NCBI GenBank assembly: GCA_002381045.1
Contig: DFWT01000131.1
Span: 1 to 5,408, forward strand
Length of the DNA stretch: 5,408 bases
Direction: 5' to 3'
From: Rhodoferax sp. UBA4127
Lineage (GTDB): Bacteria > Pseudomonadota > Gammaproteobacteria > Burkholderiales > Burkholderiaceae_C
Below the pieces are notes generated by a model. It was not told where the DNA came from and did not search any database. It saw only the letters and a list, made by a program, of their open reading frames with translations. Below, in pieces: positions 1-4,418 of the stretch. The position numbers and the translations under genes are program-made. The first letter of the stretch is position 1. Each line of letters begins with the position of its first letter.

Positions 1-188
1 AGGCGTCCTACAACCCTTAACCGTTGCAGACGACCAGACTCCCGATAGGATTTGCAGCGCAATCTAATCAATAGCCAATAGGAAAGTTTCAAAAAATCTG
101 ATTTTTGTCAAAGGCCACTGGTTCACAGCGTCAGCGCCTGCTAAGAAAAAAAGCGTACCCGTCAAGGTCAGGCCTGATGATTTGGCTC

Positions 189-227
189 AAACGGTATAAA
201 CCGTTTATGCCGTTTATGCCGTTTATT
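189..227. repeat. 9-bp tandem repeat array with inverted copy (iteron-like)
   Basis: Three head-to-tail copies of CCGTTTATG lie at 201-209, 210-218 and 219-227 (the last ends in T). The first copy also forms the right arm of a perfect 7-bp inverted repeat, AAACGGT (189-195) and ACCGTTT (200-206), separated by ATAA. The CCGTTT core therefore occurs four times, once inverted. A protein-binding array, such as an operator or a short-iteron origin, is an inference. The 9-bp period is shorter than typical plasmid iterons, and no rep gene is visible in the window. Confidence 0.6.
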
Positions 228-322
228 TGTTTCCCTGTCGCTTGTCGTTGTCGTGTGCGTGAACTCACTTGCTTGGCTTGAGGGAGTCACCCGTCGCCAG
301 GGCGGATGCTTGCTGCACTTGC

Positions 323-379
323 AAGGGGGGTAGGCCTACCCCCGAGGGAGGTAATGGGGAGGTAACGACTACCCCCCTT
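323..379. repeat. Nested inverted repeat enclosing two 11-bp direct repeats
   Basis: The arms AAGGGGGGTAG (323-333) and CTACCCCCCTT (369-379) are exact reverse complements with a 35-nt spacer. The left arm is also part of a perfect 18-bp palindrome, GGGGGTAGGCCTACCCCC (326-343), so two mutually exclusive hairpins are possible. The spacer also holds two tandem 11-mers, GGGAGGTAATG (346-356) and GGGAGGTAACG (357-367), which differ at one base. An 11-bp period places them about one helical turn apart. The structure is seen directly; any role (transfer or replication origin, regulatory RNA switch, operator) is inference. It is followed by an A-rich stretch (386-413). Confidence 0.65.
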
Positions 380-564
380 ACTAGCCAAACAAAAAAACCT
401 AAGAAAAACAACGACCTATGGCGACTATTTGGCGGGCCATTAGTGACAAATTTGGGCACTGGAAAGCAGTGATTCCGTTAGAAAAAATTCTGGCAAGAAG
501 TCAACGCAAAAAGTAGTCTTAGGTCTGTTCTGGCTGGGTCGGTTGCTTGGCCTGAAGTAGCTGA

Positions 565-815
565 TTTCAGACATTCGTCATCACCGGCAACGTACCCTTA
601 TGCCGAGCTCTGCATAAGTGCCCAATCCGGTCATCCGGTGTTGAAGGAACCGGCCGTACAAAAAATCTCATTGAATTCAGTAAGCAGACCTTCGCAGTTG
701 ACGAGGAATTTCCGCGGGTTGTGCGGCATGTGTGCAGCGGTTGCTGAAGGCTACGAGTGCCCGCTTCGTGGAAGTCCAGTCCGGCCGAGCTATTTTTCTC
801 AGCGAAAAGCCTTGA
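565..815 (+). pseudogene. Possible frameshifted remnant of an unidentified protein
   Basis: The frame ending at TGA 745-747 is open from 565, and its latter part reads like ordinary globular protein (for example LIEFSKQTFAVDEEFPRVV, codons 667-720). Protein-like sequence then appears to continue in another frame (VQRLLKATSARFVEVQSG, codons 732-785) up to a TGA at 813-815, as if an indel lies near 720-745. No plausible start is visible. I do not recognise the family. It may be the 3' end of a gene disrupted to its left. The evidence is only the look of the translation, so this is a low-confidence call. Confidence 0.2.
597..618. repeat. Near-perfect 22-bp dyad, candidate recombinase core or operator
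   Basis: CTTATGC (597-603) and GCATAAG (612-618) are perfect inverted arms around an 8-nt centre that itself contains the palindrome GAGCTC (605-610). Only the C604/T611 pair breaks the symmetry. Short inverted arms around an asymmetric 6-8 bp centre are the usual shape of a tyrosine-recombinase core site, and a tyrosine recombinase is encoded at 1685-2545. A regulator operator would fit equally well. Nothing in the sequence links the site to that enzyme. Confidence 0.45.
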
Positions 816-839
816 TCCAACTTTTTACACCACTAAGGT
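812..839 (+). promoter_or_regulatory. Weak candidate promoter for the toxin-antitoxin operon
   Basis: TTGATC (812-817) resembles a -35 box (consensus TTGACA) and TAAGGT (834-839) is a poor -10 match 16 bp downstream. The -10 would overlap the left edge of the palindrome at 837-854, the arrangement expected for autorepression. The match is weak. An alternative -35, TTTACA (824-829), lacks a well-spaced -10. Confidence 0.25.
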
Positions 840-854
840 AACACATGTGTTACC
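837..854. promoter_or_regulatory. Perfect 18-bp palindrome, likely toxin-antitoxin operator
   Basis: GGTAACACATGTGTTACC is identical to its own reverse complement and ends 7 bp before the toxin ATG at 862. Type II toxin-antitoxin operons are commonly autoregulated by the antitoxin (with or without toxin) binding a palindrome at the promoter, and the antitoxin here carries an HTH domain. The palindrome is seen; the binding is inferred. Confidence 0.65.
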
Positions 855-861
855 ATAAATC

Positions 862-1218
862 ATGGCGATCAAAGTCGAAGAGTACATCCGCGAGGATGCG
901 TCCAACCCTTATAAGCAATGGTTTGACAGCCTGTCATCTCAGGCTGCCGCCAAGGTGACCGTTGCCAAGCTGCGAATGGAGTTGGGCAATACGTCCAGTA
1001 TCAAGTGGTTTGACGGCATGGGTGAATACGTCATCGATTGGGGGCCAGGTTACCGGATTTACCTGGCTAAAGAGGGTGACACGCTCATCGTTTTGTTTGG
1101 GGGTGGAACCAAACGTGGCCAGCAACGGGACATCGACAAAGCCCGGGCTTTGTTGGCTGAGTACAAAGCGCGCAAAAAAGCGATGACAGCCAAATCTAGC
1201 AGCAAGCACAAGGGGTAA
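862..1218 (+). CDS. Type II toxin, RelE/ParE superfamily (HigB-like addiction-module killer protein)
   Basis: This 118-residue protein matches the RelE/ParE-type 'addiction module killer protein' family (COG3657 group). Members of this fold are usually mRNA interferases acting with the ribosome, though the target here is unknown. Visible hallmarks are KWFDGMGEYVIDWGPGYRIYLA (residues 48-69, the central beta strands), GGGTKRGQQRDIDKA (80-94), and a basic C-terminal tail (residues 103-117, rich in Lys). Length is slightly above the usual 95-110, owing to that tail. The frame has a stop at 856-858, so ATG 862 is the only normal start. There is no Shine-Dalgarno sequence before it, suggesting weak or leaderless translation. 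The toxin precedes its antitoxin by 5 bp, the HigBA-like order. Catalytic residues are not certain from sequence alone. Confidence 0.92.
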   Translation: MAIKVEEYIREDASNPYKQWFDSLSSQAAAKVTVAKLRMELGNTSSIKWFDGMGEYVIDWGPGYRIYLAKEGDTLIVLFGGGTKRGQQRDIDKARALLAEYKARKKAMTAKSSSKHKG

Positions 1219-1223
1219 AAGAC

Positions 1224-1544
1224 ATGGCACTGACCAGAAATTTCAAAGAGACCGTTATCCAGCGCGTGCAAAGCGATGCGTCATTTGCCCAGGCGCTCCT
1301 GGATGAGGCTGCCACGCTGTTTCTCAACGGCGAACCTGAGACCGCCCGCCTGATCCTTCGTGACCTTGTCAACGCCACCATCGGGTTTGAACAACTGGCG
1401 ACCCTCACAGCCAAACCTAGCAAAAGTTTGCACAGGATGTTGTCGCCCACTGGCAATCCCAGCATGGATAACCTCGCGGCCATTTTCCGGGCAGTGCGTG
1501 AAAGGCTACAAGTCAGTCTTTCTGCGCACTCGGTGGCAGCTTAA
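1224..1544 (+). CDS. HigA-like antitoxin with helix-turn-helix DNA-binding domain
   Basis: This 106-residue protein belongs to the 'addiction module antidote protein' group (COG3636-like, Xre-type HTH) that partners the toxin upstream. Residues 1-40 are helical and probably wrap the toxin. Residues about 41-95 read as the HTH domain: an ARLILRDLVNATIGFEQLA helix, then KPSKSLHRMLSPTGNPSM with the typical 'LHRML...GNP' signature, then DNLAAIFRAV. The gene begins 5 bp after the toxin stop, with AAGGGG in the toxin's last codons as a good ribosome-binding site. It is therefore translated better than the toxin, as expected for an excess of antitoxin. It probably represses the operon at the palindrome at 837-854. 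The stop codon lies inside a 13-bp palindrome (1537-1549). The gene looks complete. Confidence 0.88.
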   Translation: MALTRNFKETVIQRVQSDASFAQALLDEAATLFLNGEPETARLILRDLVNATIGFEQLATLTAKPSKSLHRMLSPTGNPSMDNLAAIFRAVRERLQVSLSAHSVAA

Positions 1545-1653
1545 AGCTGTTGAACTAAACCGCTCCGCGATGGTTGGTGCTCAGAGTGCGACCTCCGCTA
1601 TTTTCTTGCGGGATGACTTGCATTTGAGCGAGATGAAGAGAAACCTTTGAACT

Positions 1654-1666
1654 GGGGGTCTTCCCC
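1654..1666. repeat. Small G/C hairpin before the recombinase gene
   Basis: GGGG (1654-1657) can pair with CCCC (1663-1666) around a short GTCTT loop. It sits about 20 bp before the recombinase ATG and immediately before its ribosome-binding site. It could belong to the IS terminus or modulate expression. It is short and could be chance. Confidence 0.3.
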
Positions 1667-1684
1667 GGCTTCAAGGAGATTTTC

Positions 1685-2545
1685 ATGACACCCTTACGCC
1701 AACGCATGGCGGACGCCATGCTGCAACGCGGTTTCGCGGCCAGCACACGGGAGAACTACGTCAAGGCCATTTACGGCATGGCCAAGTATTACCGGCGTGA
1801 CCCTGCCAGATATAGCGCCGATGAGGTGCAGGCCTATTTGCTGCACATGGTCAAGGAGCGACATGTCAGCTTCAGCAGCATGAACCAGACGGCGTGTGCG
1901 GCGCGCTTTCTGTACGAGACGGTGCTGGGCCACGATCGTGAAACCTTTCACATTCCGATGGCCAAGGTTCCTGTGACACAGCCCGAGTTGCTGTCACGCG
2001 AAGAGATCGCACGCCTGTTTGCCGTCTGCACAAATCCCGTGTACCGAATGATCCTGCAGACGATCTACGCAACAGGACTGCGCGTGTTTGAGGCTTGCGC
2101 GCTGCGGGTGCGAGACATTGACAGCGCTGCTGACCGCATGTGTATTCGGGTCGAGAATGGCAAGGGAGCAAAGACCCGCTACACCCTGCTGCCACCCACC
2201 CTGCTGGAACTCCTGCGAGCCTACGTACGCAAGACCAAGTCGCGCGACTGGCTCTTTTGCGCGCGTGGTGGCAAACGTCCATTGAGCGTCAAGTCTGCCC
2301 AGCGCGCCTACTGGGGAGCCCGTGACGGTGCGGGCATCATCAAGCGTGGCGGTGTTCACACGCTGCGTCACGCCTTTGCCACCCATCTGCTCGAAGGCGG
2401 CGTGGATCTGGTCACGATCCAAAGACTGATGGGCCACAGCAATATTGGCACCACTTCGCGCTACATGCACCTCATCAGCCCGCAGTTTCGCCCGCCCAAG
2501 GGCGTTGATCCCCTGGACTTGCTCGCCGGTCTGCCCAGTCTGTAG
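1685..2545 (+). CDS. Tyrosine recombinase (XerC/D-type) of the IS91-associated integrase group
   Basis: This 286-residue site-specific recombinase cuts and rejoins DNA through a phosphotyrosine intermediate. It has an N-terminal SAM-like core-binding domain (about residues 5-85) and a C-terminal catalytic domain (about 100-270). All expected catalytic residues are visible: Arg133 in ATGLRVFEACAL, Lys160 in NGKGAKTR, His225 and Arg228 in HTLRHAFATHLL, His251 in LMGHSN, and the nucleophile Tyr260 in TSRYMHL. The length is normal for this group, and there is no IntI-specific insertion between the Lys and HxxR boxes. AGGAG (1674-1678) sits 6 bp before ATG 1685, a good ribosome-binding site. Its transposase neighbour starts 18 bp after its stop, as in IS91-group elements where this accessory integrase is conserved. 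It appears intact although its partner is broken, so it could still act in trans. Its role in IS91 movement is poorly defined. Confidence 0.93.
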   Translation: MTPLRQRMADAMLQRGFAASTRENYVKAIYGMAKYYRRDPARYSADEVQAYLLHMVKERHVSFSSMNQTACAARFLYETVLGHDRETFHIPMAKVPVTQPELLSREEIARLFAVCTNPVYRMILQTIYATGLRVFEACALRVRDIDSAADRMCIRVENGKGAKTRYTLLPPTLLELLRAYVRKTKSRDWLFCARGGKRPLSVKSAQRAYWGARDGAGIIKRGGVHTLRHAFATHLLEGGVDLVTIQRLMGHSNIGTTSRYMHLISPQFRPPKGVDPLDLLAGLPSL

Positions 2546-2563
2546 CCGTCTGGCACATCAGTC

Positions 2564-3278
2564 ATGGCCGCTCTGGCCGATGCGCTGCGTCAGTTTGGTG
2601 CGGCGTATCTGGCAACGCACGCCTTAAGCACCCCGCAGGCCAAAGCCTGGCGGGCAATTGTTGCCTGTCGCACCGCGGCGCTGGGTGGGCAGCAGTTGGC
2701 CTGTGATACATGCGGTCACAGCCACTGGCAATACCATTCCTGCCGACACAGGTGCTGCCCGCAATGCGGCACACGCTCCAAAGATGCCCTGGCTGCAAGG
2801 TCGACTGGCCGAGGTGTTGCCGGTACCGTACGCGCACCTAGTGTTCACGCTGCCGCACAGCCTGAACGGCTTGTACGCAATGCACCCGCGCTGGGTCATT
2901 GACACGCTGTTTACCTGCGCAGCCCTTACCCTGGCGGAGTTTGCCGCCAACCCAAAGTGGATGGGCTGCGCACACGGCACACCGGCCTTCAGCCTGGTGC
3001 TGCACACCTGGAGCCAGGACTTGCAACGGCATATCCATGTGCACGCGGTCATGGCCTGCGGGGTGTTGGACAAAGAAGGTCAATGGGCAACGCCAACGCG
3101 CAAACCCAACTTCCTGTTCCCGGTGCAAGCCCTGTCCAGGGTATTTCGGGGCAAGTTCATGGCGGCGTTGGTCGGCGCACACAACGACGGCGGCACTGAC
3201 AGCCGAAGCGATGCAGGAACGTCTCGTCTGACCGTTTCCGAAAGACCATTCGTCGAGATCAGGTCTCGATCGGCTTAA
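2564..3278 (+). pseudogene. IS91 family transposase (Y2/HUH), frameshifted and C-terminally truncated
   Basis: The first segment (2564-2789) encodes the N-terminal zinc-binding domain: STPQAKAWRAIVACRTA, then CDTCGH, then HSCRHRCCPQCGTR, with cysteines at residues 47, 50, 60, 64, 65 and 68. At the CCC run 2787-2789 one extra base throws it out of frame. Family-like sequence resumes at TGG 2790 (WLQGRLAEVLPVPYAHLVFT) and continues through the HUH motif HIHVHAVMACG (codons 3030-3062) to LSRVFRGKFMAAL (about 3171). After that the frame reads unrelated sequence to a stop at 3276-3278. The region with the two catalytic tyrosines (YxxxY), needed to nick and join single strands in rolling-circle transposition, is missing. 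The protein would be inactive. No slippery heptamer marks the shift, so decay or a sequencing error is likelier than programmed frameshifting. Confidence 0.9.
3253..3269. repeat. Small palindrome in the IS91/res junction
   Basis: TCGAGA (3253-3258) and TCTCGA (3264-3269) form a perfect 6-bp inverted repeat around TCAGG. It lies in the stretch of about 3180-3298 that matches neither the IS91 transposase nor the res site. I cannot assign it a role. Confidence 0.35.
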
Positions 3279-3298
3279 CGACCTAAGCCACTTCCTTT

Positions 3299-3326
3299 CT
3301 GTCAACAAGTGACCACTTTCTGACAG
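3299..3326. other. Candidate res subsite I (28-bp symmetrical crossover site)
   Basis: Two inverted half-sites, TGTCAACAAGTG (3300-3311, top strand) and TGTCAGAAAGTG (3314-3325, bottom strand), agree at 10 of 12 bases. They flank a central AC dinucleotide (3312-3313), and the outer C/G pair (3299/3326) extends the dyad to 28 bp. That is the usual length and layout of resolvase subsite I, where the serine recombinase makes a 2-bp staggered cut at the centre. TGTC at the outer edge of each half-site matches the general resolvase half-site pattern. It lies 54 bp before the resolvase ATG, on the expected side. Not experimentally known. Confidence 0.65.
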
Positions 3327-3338
3327 GCTACTCAAGAC

Positions 3339-3404
3339 TGTTGGAAACATAGGACCAATCATTTTTCAACACATACCAATATGTCAACACCACTTTCCAA
3401 CACA
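3339..3404. other. Candidate res accessory subsites II and III overlapping the resolvase start
   Basis: TGTTGGAAACAT (3339-3350, top) and TGTTGAAAAATG (3360-3371, bottom) form an inverted pair spanning 33 bp, close to the roughly 34 bp usual for subsite II. A third group follows: TGTCAACACCAC (3382-3393, top) and TGTTGGAAAGTG (3391-3402, bottom). Read as a 25-bp unit (3380-3404), this could be subsite III, and it covers the resolvase ATG at 3381. Half-sites share TGTYR and the AAAGTG tail with subsite I. Resolvase binding here would also repress its own gene. Subsite III boundaries are uncertain. Confidence 0.45.
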
Positions 3405-3995
3405 GGCGCTGACGGTTCGCAGCGCGTATTCGCCTACGCAAGGGTGTCCACGGTCGAACAATTGACTGAGAACCAACGAGATCAGATCGCACGCGCGGGG
3501 TACACCATTCGGCATAAGTTTTTCATTGAGGAGCAGATATCTGGCTCGGTGCCAGCGGCGCGGCGGCCAGGATTCCAGCGGTTGTTGGAACGCATGGATG
3601 ACGGCGACACCTTGGTTGTAACCAAACTTGACCGGATTGGTCGTGACTCCATCGACGTGCAGCAGACCGTGGAGCGATTCCAACGCGAGGGCATCCGGCT
3701 AGTGGTTTTGCAACTTGGCAACCTTGACTTGACTTCGTCTGCGGGTGGATTGATGATAAAGATGCTGGCGGCAGTGGCCGACTTTGAACGTGATCTCATT
3801 ATTGAGCGCACCCAAGCGGGTCAGGCCCGAGCCAGGAATGCGGGTACGCACATGGGTCGGCCATCCAAGACCACTCCCGAGCAGAGGCACGCAATTCGGG
3901 CAGCACTGACAAATGGTGCCTCGGTGAGCAGCACTGCAACAGCCTATCAGGTCAGCCGGGCTACGATCATTGCAATACGAAGGGCGTGTGGTTAA
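3381..3995 (+). CDS. Serine recombinase, resolvase/invertase family
   Basis: This 204-residue small serine recombinase resolves cointegrates or multimers at a res site. The catalytic domain is residues about 15-150: nucleophile Ser23 in FAYARVSTVEQ, the arginine patch AARRPGF (59-65), TKLDRIGRDS (81-90) with Asp84, Arg85 and Arg88 matching the active-site Asp/Arg set, and long helix E from GGLMIKMLAAVADFERDLI to IERTQAG. A C-terminal helix-turn-helix follows (about 158-201: GRPSK, then VSSTATAYQVSRATIIAIRR). ATG 3381 is the only usable start in frame and gives a 15-residue extension before the conserved FAYARVS. There is no Shine-Dalgarno sequence, and the start lies within a putative res subsite, suggesting autorepression. 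No Tn3-type tnpA is in the window, so it may be a plasmid or transposon-remnant resolvase. A DNA invertase is the alternative, but the upstream site array favours a resolvase. Confidence 0.95.
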   Translation: MSTPLSNTGADGSQRVFAYARVSTVEQLTENQRDQIARAGYTIRHKFFIEEQISGSVPAARRPGFQRLLERMDDGDTLVVTKLDRIGRDSIDVQQTVERFQREGIRLVVLQLGNLDLTSSAGGLMIKMLAAVADFERDLIIERTQAGQARARNAGTHMGRPSKTTPEQRHAIRAALTNGASVSSTATAYQVSRATIIAIRRACG

Positions 3996-4418
3996 TCGCG
4001 ACACGAAACACGGTGACTAGAGCGAAAATTTTGACTTGCCGTTAACTAGCAATGGCTGACTTTTTGCATTTTCAGCCGCCCAAACAGATGCGGCCGACGG
4101 ACTCCTGAAGGCTGGTAGCTGGCATACACGTCGGTCAGCTTCAGGGTGGCCCAGTTGATCGTCCTTCAGAAGCCGTTCATGGTCGACTTCATCGTGCCCA
4201 TAGCGGGTGCTCCGACTAAGGTACAGAGGACATTAAATTTCTGCCAATGAATTGGAAAGCTGACCCTGGCACCTGTCGGGCACTTTTTCATTCCTGACGG
4301 GCTTCTGAGCAGCGATACCTAGCATCTACCAATGTCAGTTTCCGGGAAGTTCAATGGTGACCATCCGCTTCCTCAAACAACCAAGGCATCACTAATTCGA
4401 GCAAGAAAATGTGCAGGT
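3996..4418. other. Gene-poor stretch with possible IS-end debris
   Basis: I find no gene on either strand. Structures present are a hairpin, GGCTGA (4054-4059) with TCAGCC (4072-4077), not followed by a T-run on the plus strand; a longer imperfect inverted repeat, CTGAAGGCTG (4105-4114) with CAGCTTCAG (4136-4144), one bulged base; and a direct repeat at 4272-4302. Minus-strand readings give only short unmatched peptides broken by stops. No terminator is clear for either the resolvase or the minus-strand cyclase. The IR pair GTTCAG (4417-4422) and CTGAAC (4447-4452) at the cyclase end is weak. Confidence 0.45.
4272..4302. repeat. Imperfect 10-bp direct repeat, possible IS21-like terminal repeats
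   Basis: CCTGTCGGGC (4272-4281) and CCTGACGGGC (4293-4302) differ at one base and are separated by ACTTTTTCATT, giving a 21-bp period. Multiple direct terminal repeats of about this size are typical of IS21-family ends. The family assignment is recalled resemblance only, and no istA/istB gene is nearby. Confidence 0.3.

Larger units (their letters stand above)
1..861. other. Gene-poor, repeat-rich left region
   Basis: No convincing gene is seen on either strand. Open frames near 265-472 are short, compositionally odd because they cross the G/C-tract palindromes, and start from TTG or lack a ribosome-binding site. The region holds a weak AT-rich hairpin (CAAAAA 90-95 with TTTTTG 102-107), the 9-bp array (189-227), the nested inverted repeat (323-379), a dyad at 597-618, a small inverted repeat (CCGGT 635-639 with ACCGG 649-653), a possible coding remnant (565-815), and the operator-like palindrome just before the toxin gene. 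The density of dyads suggests a control or recombination region rather than ordinary intergenic DNA. Confidence 0.5.
1640..3180 (+). mobile_element. IS91-group element with tyrosine recombinase, 3'-truncated remnant
   Basis: A tyrosine recombinase gene followed 18 bp later by an IS91-type Y2 transposase gene on the same strand is the arrangement of the IS91 subgroup that carries an accessory integrase. The left end is not defined. A GAAC tetranucleotide (1649-1652), the kind of target IS91 uses, lies just before a G/C hairpin (1654-1666), but it cannot be called an end on that basis. The right part is lost: transposase similarity stops near 3165-3180, so the catalytic tyrosines and the oriIS end expected downstream are absent. 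The element should be immobile on its own. Confidence 0.7.

Noticed and set aside
189..227. CRISPR array
   Set aside because: The 9-bp units abut with no spacers, and no cas gene is present.
265..472. Overlapping open frames on both strands (plus 269-472, minus 265-459)
   Set aside because: Both cross the G/C-tract palindromes and have odd composition. The plus frame needs a TTG start, and I see no ribosome-binding site or family resemblance.
1994..2470. Long minus-strand open frame inside the tyrosine recombinase
   Set aside because: It is a shadow frame of a well-supported gene with all catalytic motifs on the plus strand.
1685..2545. Integron integrase (IntI) with attI/attC sites
   Set aside because: The IntI-specific insertion is absent, no attC-like sites or cassettes are seen, and the following gene is an IS91 transposase.
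2780..2795. Programmed ribosomal frameshift producing the IS91 transposase
   Set aside because: There is no slippery heptamer or obvious downstream stimulator, and the C-terminal catalytic tyrosine region is missing anyway.
2838..3362. 174-codon minus-strand open frame across the IS91/res junction
   Set aside because: It overlaps the HUH-motif coding strand and the res-like site, and its translation shows no recognisable domain.
4054..4080. Rho-independent terminator for the resolvase gene
   Set aside because: The 6-bp stem has a 12-nt loop and no T-run follows on the plus strand.
3180..4100. Complete Tn3-family transposon carrying the resolvase
   Set aside because: I could find neither a tnpA gene nor a GGGG-type 38-bp terminal inverted repeat in the window.
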